DNA from: Thiobacillus thioparus DSM 505
GTDB lineage: Bacteria > Pseudomonadota > Gammaproteobacteria > Burkholderiales > Thiobacillaceae
NCBI RefSeq assembly: GCF_000373385.1
Contig: NZ_KB891316.1
Location: 62,001 to 126,000, forward strand
DNA: 64,000 bases
Direction: 5' to 3'
The notes under the pieces are model-generated. The model searched no databases. It was not told where the DNA came from and worked only from the letters and a program-made list of their open reading frames with translations. The translations under genes and the position numbers were made by a program. Below, piece by piece: positions 56,098 to 64,000 of the stretch. The number at the start of each line of letters is the position of its first letter. Within the stretch, counting starts at the first letter, position 1.

Positions 56098-56760
56098 TTA
56101 ACGCGTGCTGCCGGCGGCAACAGCCGAAGCGAACGCATCGATCACCGGCTGGATCAGGTTCCGCTTGAGCTTGAGTGCGGCCTGGTTCACGACCAGGCGC
56201 GAACTGATGTCGCTGATGTGCTCGACCGCAACCAGCCCGTTGGCCTTGAGCGTGCCGCCGGTGGAAACGAGATCGACGATGACGTCGGACAGTCCGACCA
56301 GCGGCGCCAGCTCCATCGAGCCATACAGCTTGATGAGGTCGATGTGCACGCCCTTGCTGGAGAAATGGTCGCGTGCCGCGTTGACGTACTTGGTCGCGAC
56401 GCGGATGCGTGCGCCCTGCTTCACCATTCCGGCATAGTCGTAGCCTTCGCGTACCGCGACCATCATGCGACAGCGTGCGATCTGCAGATCGAGCGGTTGA
56501 TAGAGGCCGTTGCCGCCATGTTCGTTGAGCACATCCTTGCCGGCGATGCCGAGGTCGGCGGCGCCATATTGCACATAGGTCGGCACATCACTGGCGCGCA
56601 CGATGATGAGGCGCACATCGGCGCGGTTGGTACCGATGATGAGCTTGCGCGAGGACTCGGGATTCTCGGTCGGCGTGATACCCGCCGCCGCCAGCAGCGG
56701 CAGTGTTTCTTCGAAGATGCGGCCCTTGGACAGGGCCAGCGTGATGCCGGAGTTGCTCAT
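56098..56760 (-). CDS. hisG: ATP phosphoribosyltransferase, short form
   Basis: First enzyme of histidine synthesis. The 220-residue protein is the short (HisG-S) form, which needs the regulatory subunit HisZ (not in this window). [29 protein letters not shown] and the PRPP motif [18 protein letters not shown] are canonical. The ATG at 56758-56760 is chosen over a TTG two codons upstream. It follows murA by 15 bases. Confidence 0.95.
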   Translation of the reverse strand: MSNSGITLALSKGRIFEETLPLLAAAGITPTENPESSRKLIIGTNRADVRLIIVRASDVPTYVQYGAADLGIAGKDVLNEHGGNGLYQPLDLQIARCRMMVAVREGYDYAGMVKQGARIRVATKYVNAARDHFSSKGVHIDLIKLYGSMELAPLVGLSDVIVDLVSTGGTLKANGLVAVEHISDISSRLVVNQAALKLKRNLIQPVIDAFASAVAAGSTR

Positions 56761-56775
56761 GTTCAATATCTGTCT

Positions 56776-58029
<1,254 letters not shown>

Positions 58030-58266
58030 TCAGCGGGCGGCCCACTCTTCGGGGGCGTAGGTCTTCATCGACAGCGCATGGATCTGCGCGTGCATGCGGG
58101 TACCCAGCGCATCATAGACCAGCCGGTGCTGCTGGATCATGTTCTTGCCGCTGAAGGCCGGGCTGACGATCACCGCCTGGAAATGCTGGCCGTCGCCGTC
58201 CAGTTCGATGTGGTCGCACGGCAGTTTCTCGGTGATCCAGCCTTTGATGTCGTCGGGAGTAACCAT
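58030..58266 (-). CDS. ibaG: BolA-family protein IbaG
   Basis: A 78-residue BolA-fold protein: VTPDDIKGWITEKLPCDHIEL, FQAVIVSPAFSGKNMIQQHRLVYDAL (helix-turn region), and the MHAQIHALSMKTYAPEEW end. IbaG/BolA proteins pair with monothiol glutaredoxins around 2Fe-2S clusters. The ABC-ABC-ibaG-murA-hisG order is common next to mla genes in betaproteobacteria. Confidence 0.9.
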   Translation of the reverse strand: MVTPDDIKGWITEKLPCDHIELDGDGQHFQAVIVSPAFSGKNMIQQHRLVYDALGTRMHAQIHALSMKTYAPEEWAAR

Positions 58267-58293
58267 GCTTGTCTTGCCTCGTCTTTCGCAATA

Positions 58294-59049
58294 CTAATGT
58301 CTGAGCTTGTAGCCACTCTTCAGCAGCATCAGGGTGAGCGCGGATATTGCCACAAAGCAGGCACCCGCGACCAGCAGGCCGAGCCCGGGATCGGTATCGG
58401 ACTGGCCCACGAAGGCATAGCGGAAACCGTCGATCAGATAGAACACCGGATTGACGCGCGACACGGCCTGCCAGAAGGGTGGCAGCGAGTGGATCGAGTA
58501 GAACACGCCGGACAGGAAGGTGAGCGGCAGGATGAGGAAATTCTGGAATGCCGCCAGCTGGTCGTATTTTTCCGCCCAGATACCCGCCACGATGCCGACC
58601 GCAGCCATGATGGCACAAGCCAGCAGCGCGTACGCCAACAGCCAAACCGGATGCGGCAGTTGAAATGGCGCGTACCACAGGGTCACCGCCCATACGCCGA
58701 GCCCAACGATCAGCCCGCGCAGGATCGCCGCGCCGAGATAGGCCAGGAAGAACTCCAGATACGATAGTGGCGGTAGCAGCACGAACACGATATTGCCCTG
58801 CATCTTCGACTGGATGAGGCTGGACGAACTGTTGGAGAAGGCATTCTGCAGCATGCTCATCATCACCAGTCCCGGCACCAGGAAGCTGGTGTACGAAACG
58901 CCGGGATAGACCTCGACATGCGCCTCAAGGACATGCGAGAAGATCAGGAGATACAGCAGCGCCGTCACCACCGGGGCGACCACGGTCTGTACCACCACTT
59001 TCCAGAAGCGCAGCAGCTCCTTGTAAAACAGCGCCGAGAATCCGCTCAT
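58294..59049 (-). CDS. ABC-2 type transporter permease (YadH-like)
   Basis: A 251-residue permease with six hydrophobic segments: FSALFYKELLRFWKVVVQTV, ALLYLLIFSHVLEAHVEVYPG, FLSGVFYSIHSLPPFWQ and others. The sequence fits the YadH/ABC-2 group. The ATG at 59047-59049 overlaps the ATPase stop by four bases. The substrate is not known. Confidence 0.9.
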   Translation of the reverse strand: MSGFSALFYKELLRFWKVVVQTVVAPVVTALLYLLIFSHVLEAHVEVYPGVSYTSFLVPGLVMMSMLQNAFSNSSSSLIQSKMQGNIVFVLLPPLSYLEFFLAYLGAAILRGLIVGLGVWAVTLWYAPFQLPHPVWLLAYALLACAIMAAVGIVAGIWAEKYDQLAAFQNFLILPLTFLSGVFYSIHSLPPFWQAVSRVNPVFYLIDGFRYAFVGQSDTDPGLGLLVAGACFVAISALTLMLLKSGYKLRH

Positions 59050-59954
59050 GTGCGCTTCATGATGTCCGTGAAGACATCCTCCAGATCCGGTTCCTGCAAA
59101 TGCATTTCGGTCACGCGCACGCCCGTGACGCGCAGGTCGGCCAGCAGGGTTTCCAGTTCGAGGTACTCGCTGAAATTGATGCGCCAACCACCCTCCGCAT
59201 CGCGCAGCAGCCGATCCTGCCAAGCGACCGGCACGTCGTTCCTGTCCAGCCGCAGTTGCGCGCAATGCTCGTTGGTCAATTGCAGCAGGTTGCGCGTGGT
59301 ATCGCAGGCGACAACCCGGCCGCTCTTCAGCATCGCAATACGGCCGCACAGCGCTTCGGCCTCCTCCAGATAATGCGTGGTCAGGAGAATGGTATGCCCC
59401 TCGCGGTTGAGGCGGCTGATGAATTCCCACAGCGAGCGGCGGAGGTCGACGTCGACGCCAGCCGTCGGCTCGTCGAGTACGATGACCGGCGGCTTGTGCA
59501 CCAGTGCCTGTGCCACCAGCAGGCGGCGCTTCATGCCGCCCGACAGGTTCTGGGTGTTCTTGCCGGCATGCTGGGCAAGATCGAGGTGATGCATGATCTC
59601 GTCGATCCAGCCGTCGTTGTGCTTGAGGCCAAAGTAGCCGGACTGGATGCGCAGGGTTTCGCGTACATTGAAAAAAGGATCGTAGACCAGCTCCTGTGGC
59701 ACCACCCCGAGCGCACGGCGCGCCTGGCGATAATCGCGCACCACGTCGTGGCCCATGATGGTGGCCTGGCCGGCGTCAGCTCGCGTGAGCCCGGCCAGAA
59801 TCGAAATGAGGGTGGTCTTGCCTGCCCCGTTGGGGCCCAGCAGGCCGAAGAACTCGCCCGGCTGGATGTCGAGCGACACGCCGTCCAAGGCCTGTGTGGT
59901 GCGGAAACGCTTGCGCAGATCGTCGACGTGGATGGCGGGCGTCGCCTGGCTCAT
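59046..59954 (-). CDS. ABC transporter ATP-binding protein (YadG-like)
   Basis: A 302-residue ATPase with Walker A GPNGAGKTT, Q-loop VPQELVYDPFF, signature LSGGMKRRLLVAQAL, Walker B VIVLDEPTAGVDVDL and switch His in LTTHYLEEAEAL. It pairs with the permease downstream through a four-base overlap, and its own start overlaps the STAS-domain gene the same way, tying this exporter to the mla operon. Confidence 0.92.
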   Translation of the reverse strand: MSQATPAIHVDDLRKRFRTTQALDGVSLDIQPGEFFGLLGPNGAGKTTLISILAGLTRADAGQATIMGHDVVRDYRQARRALGVVPQELVYDPFFNVRETLRIQSGYFGLKHNDGWIDEIMHHLDLAQHAGKNTQNLSGGMKRRLLVAQALVHKPPVIVLDEPTAGVDVDLRRSLWEFISRLNREGHTILLTTHYLEEAEALCGRIAMLKSGRVVACDTTRNLLQLTNEHCAQLRLDRNDVPVAWQDRLLRDAEGGWRINFSEYLELETLLADLRVTGVRVTEMHLQEPDLEDVFTDIMKRT

Positions 59955-60229
59955 GTCGGCAGCAGATCCGATACGCCATACAACTCCGCCAATGTGGTGA
60001 AACTGGGCGGCAGACCAGTGAAGGTCAGCGTACGATTCGCCTGGCGAGTCTGCCGCATGGCGCTGAACATGAGCGCGAGTGCAGCCGAATCGACGGTTTC
60101 GACCTTGCTGAAATCCAGGGTTTCAACCCCTCGGGCAAGCTGAGGCTGCAATTCGCGCAGCAGGCTGCCCACGCTGTCGACCGTCACCGCACCGGCGATG
60201 CGACAGCATGTGTCGTCGCATGCGATCAC
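59951..60229 (-). CDS. mlaB: STAS-domain protein, MlaB-like
   Basis: A 92-residue STAS protein: CRIAGAVTVDSVGSLLRELQ, LDFSKVETVDSAALALMFSAM with the conserved D-S-A pattern of MlaB, and LPPSFTTLAELYGV. MlaB binds and stabilises the MlaF ATPase on the cytoplasmic side. The start is GTG, overlapping mlaC by four bases (GTGA). Confidence 0.85.
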   Translation of the reverse strand: MIACDDTCCRIAGAVTVDSVGSLLRELQPQLARGVETLDFSKVETVDSAALALMFSAMRQTRQANRTLTFTGLPPSFTTLAELYGVSDLLPT

Positions 60230-60858
60230 GAGCCGGAACGCGGCGCCGGCTGGGACACGCTGCGTGCGGACTTGTCGGCCAGGGTCTTGATCAGGCCATC
60301 GATCCCGCTCTGACGGATGGTGCTGGCAAAGGAAGCGCGGTAATTGGTGACCAGGCTGACACCGTCGATCGACACGTCGTAGACTTTCCAGCCGAAGCTG
60401 GTCTTGTACATGCTGTAGTCGATGGGAATCGGTTGCCCGCCGGGCTGGCGGATTTCGGAATGCACGGTCACGTCGGTATCGTCCGGCTTCATCGTCAGCG
60501 GCCTGAATTCGACCGTCTGATTGGTGAAGGCCGTCAACGAACTGGAATACGTCCGCACCAGCAGATTGCGGAATTCGGTCACCAGCGCCTGCTTCTGGTT
60601 GGCGGTGGCGCGCGGCCAGTGCTTGCCGACCGCCAGCTGGGTCATGCGGTTGAAGTCGAAATTGGGCAGGATCTTGGCTTCGACCAGCTGATACACCTTA
60701 TTCAGGTTACCGCTCTGGATCTCCTTGTCCTGCTTCAGGATGGCAAGCACTTCCTGCGTGGTGCTGCGCGCCAACACATCGGGCGGCGTATCTGCGGCCC
60801 GCACCGGGGTACTGAATCCCGACACCAGTGCCAGCAGCAGAAAAAACGTGCGCAACAT
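60226..60858 (-). CDS. mlaC: periplasmic phospholipid-binding protein MlaC
   Basis: A 210-residue protein with signal peptide MLRTFFLLLALVSGFSTPVRA. Mature stretches NFDFNRMTQLAVGKHWPRAT, LLVRTYSSSLTAF, and YKTSFGWKVYDVSIDGVSLVTNYRASFA (in parts: GWKVYDVSIDGVSLV) are MlaC features. MlaC shuttles phospholipids between the outer membrane and the MlaFEDB complex. It is 64 bases after the tolC-like gene. Confidence 0.92.
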   Translation of the reverse strand: MLRTFFLLLALVSGFSTPVRAADTPPDVLARSTTQEVLAILKQDKEIQSGNLNKVYQLVEAKILPNFDFNRMTQLAVGKHWPRATANQKQALVTEFRNLLVRTYSSSLTAFTNQTVEFRPLTMKPDDTDVTVHSEIRQPGGQPIPIDYSMYKTSFGWKVYDVSIDGVSLVTNYRASFASTIRQSGIDGLIKTLADKSARSVSQPAPRSGS

Positions 60859-60922
60859 AACTATGTCCTATTCGAATTTAATGGATATACGGGAAATCGG
60901 TTATGGAGTAGACGCGATCGCG

Positions 60923-62284
60923 TTACTTGAGTTCACCCGTCAGGCGCGCCAATTGCGCCACATTCATGTTGTAGTCGTTCACCGTACGCAGATATTCCGT
61001 CTGCACCAGGACGTAGCTCTTGATCGCGTCGGCCACTTTGTCGGCGCTTTCCAGCCCGGCTGACAAATCGGCCAGCGACGCCACCATCCAGCGCCGCGCC
61101 GCCGTGGCGCCTTCGCTCAGTTCGTGTTGCGCATTGAAGTTGGCCTGGGCATTGATATAGGCCTCACCCACTTCGAACGGGATACCCGCCACTGCAAACG
61201 CCTTCTTGTGGTTGAGCGCTTCCAGCTCGGCCTGGGCCTGGTTGACGCGCGCATTGGCGGTCCCGAAGATCGTGTCCCACTTCACGCCCACCACCGGCGT
61301 GAGGCCGCCCCAGTTGAAGGGATCGTTGATGTAGGGATTATCCAGCCGATCGCGCTGCGAAGCGAAGTTGAACTGCCCGATCACGCCCGCGTATACGTCC
61401 GGCATGCGATCCGCCTTCTTGGCCGCCACCAGAGCACGACGGGCGCGCAACCCGGCTTCGAGCTGCTGCATTTCCGGACGGTCCTGCAGGGCGCGTGCCT
61501 GGAATTCGGCCAGATCGATCTGCGGGAACGGCACCGGCGCGATGCGCTCGTCCGCCACGCTCAGGTCCTCCTTCAGGCCCACGCCGGTCAGCACTTTCAA
61601 GCCGTCCAGGCTGATTTTCTCGACGGCACGCGCCTGACTCACATACTTGGAGAGCAAACCTTTCGCGGTCTGCAACGCATACAGGTCAGACTGCTTGGAC
61701 TCGCCGTTTTCCTTCTTGAGATTGCGCTCGACCGAGCCGATGGACTGGTTCAGCCGATCCTGCATGTCCTCCAGAAAAACCCGGGTATCGCGCGCGGTCA
61801 GATAGCCGAAATAGGCACGCTTGGTGTCGTACACCGTATTGGTGCGCGTTTGCCGGAGTTCGCCCTGCTTGAGGTCGACATTGCCCTGTGCGGCCTCGCC
61901 GTAATGTTCGATCTTGCCGAAGGTGAAGAGCGGCTTGATCAGCGCGAAATCGAGGTGCGTCCAGTCGGACAAGCCATGGAACTCGTCGCCGTCGGTGCGT
62001 GGCACGGTTCCGCTAAAGCTCCCGCCCTGGTAAAACCCACCCTCGACTTGCGGCGCCAGCCCAATGAACGCATTGGCGTTGAGCCGCCAGCCGGCATTCC
62101 CCTGGACCTCCTGTACCATGCTGCGCGCGGCCTCGACGACCTGTTCGCGTTCCTTGATGCGGGGATCGGCAGCCAGGCTCATTTCCACAGCCTGCTGCAA
62201 GTTGATGGTCTCGGCCTCCCCAGGCAGAGCGGTCAGCAGCATGCCAGCTGCCAGGAGTGTGCGGGTCAGAGTGTTGCGTGTCAT
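60923..62284 (-). CDS. TolC-family outer membrane protein inside the mla operon
   Basis: A 453-residue outer membrane efflux-type protein with signal peptide MTRNTLTRTLLAAGMLLTALPGEA. Two repeats of long helices and LTPVVGVKWDTIF, DRPEMQQLEAGLRARRALVAA, and YINAQANFNAQHELSEGA fit TolC-like proteins. Its ATG overlaps the mlaD stop by four bases, so expression is tied to mlaFED. Related betaproteobacterial operons often have mlaA (VacJ) here; no MlaA-like gene is seen in the window. It might serve as the outer-membrane partner of this system (inference). Confidence 0.87.
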   Translation of the reverse strand: MTRNTLTRTLLAAGMLLTALPGEAETINLQQAVEMSLAADPRIKEREQVVEAARSMVQEVQGNAGWRLNANAFIGLAPQVEGGFYQGGSFSGTVPRTDGDEFHGLSDWTHLDFALIKPLFTFGKIEHYGEAAQGNVDLKQGELRQTRTNTVYDTKRAYFGYLTARDTRVFLEDMQDRLNQSIGSVERNLKKENGESKQSDLYALQTAKGLLSKYVSQARAVEKISLDGLKVLTGVGLKEDLSVADERIAPVPFPQIDLAEFQARALQDRPEMQQLEAGLRARRALVAAKKADRMPDVYAGVIGQFNFASQRDRLDNPYINDPFNWGGLTPVVGVKWDTIFGTANARVNQAQAELEALNHKKAFAVAGIPFEVGEAYINAQANFNAQHELSEGATAARRWMVASLADLSAGLESADKVADAIKSYVLVQTEYLRTVNDYNMNVAQLARLTGELK

Positions 62285-62748
62285 TTTGGCGCCCCTTCTT
62301 GAGCCTTACCGTATAAAAATTGGCCGATCAGATTTTCCAGTACCACCGCGTCCTGCGTGATCAGGATCCGATCCTTGTCTTTCAGTTTCTGGTTGTCGCC
62401 ACCGGCTTCCAGCCCGACATATTGCTCGCCCAGCAGGCCCGAAGTCATGATGGCCGCCGAACTGTCCTTAGGGAAAGCATAGCGCTTGTCCAAGCGAAGC
62501 GTGACGGCGGCTTCGTATTTTTCATTGTCAAAGCGGATATCCGCCACCCTGCCCACGACCACCCCCGCGCTTTTGACCGGTGCGCGGGGCTTGAGGCCGC
62601 CGATGTTCTGGAAATCGGCGATGACTTCATAGCTGTCTGCAGAATTTACGGTACTCATGCTGCCGACCTTGAGCGCCAGGAACAGCAATGCGCCGATACC
62701 TGCGATGACGAATAATCCCACCCAGAAATCGAGTACGGTCCTGTTCAT
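62281..62748 (-). CDS. mlaD: MCE-domain protein MlaD
   Basis: A 155-residue single-span inner-membrane protein: LDFWVGLFVIAGIGALLFLAL helix near the N-terminus, then one MCE domain with GLKPRAPVKSAGVVVGRVADI and AAIMTSGLLGEQYVGLEAGG. It forms the hexameric lipid channel above MlaE. Length is normal for MlaD. Coupled to the TolC-family gene downstream; one base separates it from mlaE upstream. Confidence 0.94.
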   Translation of the reverse strand: MNRTVLDFWVGLFVIAGIGALLFLALKVGSMSTVNSADSYEVIADFQNIGGLKPRAPVKSAGVVVGRVADIRFDNEKYEAAVTLRLDKRYAFPKDSSAAIMTSGLLGEQYVGLEAGGDNQKLKDKDRILITQDAVVLENLIGQFLYGKAQEGAPK

Positions 62749-63537
62749 TTAATTGAGCCCCCGGAACATGAATGCGGTCAAGATAAAATCCAGTGCCAGC
62801 ACGACCAGGCTGGAGGTCACGACGGTTCGCGTGGTGGCGCCTGACACGCCTTCGGCAGTAGGCGGCGCATCGTAGCCCTCGAACAGCGCGATGGTGGTGA
62901 CGGCGATACCGAACACGACGCTCTTGATGACGCCGTTCAGGATGTCCTGCTCGAAATCGACGGCCCCCTGCATCTGCGACCAGAACGTACCCTCGTCCAC
63001 GCCGATCAGCTTCACACCGACCAGGTAGCCGCCCAGCACGCCCATGGCCGAGAACAGCGCCGCCAGCAGCGGCATCGAAATCACCCCGGCCCAGAAGCGC
63101 GGTGCTACCACGCGAGCGATCGGATCGACCGCCATCATTTCCATCGCCGACAACTGCTCGGTTGCCTTCATCAAGCCGATTTCCGCAGTGATGGCCGATC
63201 CGGCGCGGCTGGCGAACAGCAGCCCGGCCAGAACCGGCCCCAGCTCGCGCACCAGGGACAGCGCCACCAACGTGCCCAGTGCCGACTCGGAGCCATAGCG
63301 CTGCAGGGTTTCATAGCCCTGCAGGCCGAGCACCATGCCGACAAACAAGCCCGACACCAGGATGATGATGAGCGAGAGCACGCCGGTGAAATACATCTCG
63401 CGGATGGTCAAGCCGAAGCGGCGAAACGCGGTTCCCGAATGTAGGAGCATCGACAGGAAGAAACGACTGGCGAAGCCGATGCGCCAGACGCCCTGTATGG
63501 TGTGGTTGCCCAGATTTTCGATAGCCTGCTTAAGCAC
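62749..63537 (-). CDS. mlaE: MlaE-family permease
   Basis: A 262-residue permease of the phospholipid transporter. FGLTIREMYFTGVLSLIIIL, LGLQGYETLQRYGSESALG, ASRAGSAITAEIGLMKATEQLSAMEMMAVDP (part: GSAITAEIGLMKATEQ) and RVVAPRFWAGVISMPLL are MlaE hallmarks. The start is GTG at 63535-63537, overlapping mlaF by a few bases; upstream ATGs in the same frame lie inside mlaF. Confidence 0.93.
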   Translation of the reverse strand: MLKQAIENLGNHTIQGVWRIGFASRFFLSMLLHSGTAFRRFGLTIREMYFTGVLSLIIILVSGLFVGMVLGLQGYETLQRYGSESALGTLVALSLVRELGPVLAGLLFASRAGSAITAEIGLMKATEQLSAMEMMAVDPIARVVAPRFWAGVISMPLLAALFSAMGVLGGYLVGVKLIGVDEGTFWSQMQGAVDFEQDILNGVIKSVVFGIAVTTIALFEGYDAPPTAEGVSGATTRTVVTSSLVVLALDFILTAFMFRGLN

Positions 63538-64000
63538 TCTGCGCTCCCAACCTAAGGTCGTCGACATAGGGCGGCGCCGGATAATGGAACGGCACCGGCC
63601 CATCGGACTCGCCATGCACGAACTGATGCACATAGGGGAGCCCGGACGCCCGGATCTCCGCTGCCGTACCCTCTGCCACGATCACGCCTTCGGAGACGAA
63701 ATAGACGTAATCGACGATTTTCAACGACTCCTGCACGTCGTGCGTGACCACCAGCGAAGTCAGCCCCAAGGTGTCGGTCAGGCGCCGGATCAGGTTGCCG
63801 GTCACCCCCAGTGAAATGGGATCGAGGCCGGCAAACGGCTCGTCGTACATCACCAGCGAGGGCTCCAGCGCAATCGCACGGGCCAGTGCCACTCGCCGCG
63901 CCATCCCGCCGGAGAGCTCGGCAGGCATCAGATGGGCGGCACCACGCAAACCCACGGCATGCAGCTTCATTAGCACCAGATCGCTGATGACGTCTTCCGG
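63530..64000 (-). CDS. mlaF: phospholipid transporter ATPase MlaF, 5' end cut by window edge
   Basis: The C-terminal 156 residues of an ABC ATPase. Signature motif ELSGGMARRVALARAIAL, Walker B VMYDEPFAGLDPISLG, and switch His in LVVTHDVQESLKIVDYVYF are present; Walker A lies beyond base 64000. The reading frame stays open to the edge, so the gene continues. The GxGGM signature and the partner genes downstream make MlaF certain enough. Confidence 0.93.
   Translation of the reverse strand, partial: PEDVISDLVLMKLHAVGLRGAAHLMPAELSGGMARRVALARAIALEPSLVMYDEPFAGLDPISLGVTGNLIRRLTDTLGLTSLVVTHDVQESLKIVDYVYFVSEGVIVAEGTAAEIRASGLPYVHQFVHGESDGPVPFHYPAPPYVDDLRLGAQSA

Noticed and set aside
58764-58771. GGCGGTAG, resembling the ops element for RfaH-type control
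   Set aside because: It lies inside the coding sequence of the ABC-2 permease on the opposite strand, not in a leader of the glycan operon.

Overview
The window reads as a chromosomal segment of a betaproteobacterium. Its conserved blocks (argD-argF-argG, rpsT, murJ-ribF-ileS-lspA-fkpB-ispH, a fimT/pilV/pilW/pilX/pilY1/pilE cluster, and mla genes next to ibaG-murA-hisG) resemble those of Nitrosomonadales such as Thiobacillus. That placement is inference from gene content and order. I saw no tRNA or rRNA gene, no CRISPR array, no insertion sequence and no phage module. The only gene-poor gap above 300 bp is 52570-52944.

Region by region: (1) 1-4.4 kb is an arginine operon on the minus strand (argD-argF-DUF2283-argG, chained by 4-base overlaps), then a small membrane-protein pair and a DUF3579 gene. 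(2) 4.4-12.1 kb is housekeeping: rpsT, the lipid II flippase murJ, then ribF-ileS-lspA-fkpB-ispH. (3) 12.1-20.2 kb is a type IVa minor-pilin operon on the minus strand ending with the tip adhesin PilY1 and a PilE-like pilin. thiO is divergent from it. (4) 21.5-56.0 kb is one large surface-glycan locus. It holds at least eight glycosyltransferases, a WecA/WbpL-type initiating phosphoglycosyltransferase, a PglF/WbpM-type membrane dehydratase, two asparagine-synthase-like amidotransferases, a DegT aminotransferase with an SDR, four methyltransferases, a nearly complete nonulosonic acid (pseudaminic acid type) pathway, a PglK-type ABC flippase and an O-antigen-ligase-like protein. (5) 56.1-64.0 kb is hisG-murA-ibaG, an ABC-2 exporter pair and a Mla-type lipid transport operon.

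How the genes fit together (inference): the 40-51 kb pathway makes a CMP-activated nonulosonic acid. PglF and the WecA-like enzyme start an undecaprenyl-linked glycan, the many glycosyltransferases extend and decorate it, the PglK-like transporter flips it, and the O-antigen-ligase-like protein acts on it in the periplasm. The middle of the locus (roughly 32-41 kb) is far more AT-rich than its flanks, which suggests horizontal exchange of a serotype-defining core.

The points most worth attention are a TolC-family outer membrane protein coupled to mlaD inside the mla operon, where related operons often carry mlaA; extra enzymes inside the pseudaminate-type cluster (class III aminotransferase, aldo/keto reductase, ATP-grasp ligase, metallophosphoesterase); a 31-residue membrane protein ahead of a short PuuD-like gene; and an intergenic segment upstream of the flippase holding a frameshifted short reading frame and a perfect palindrome.
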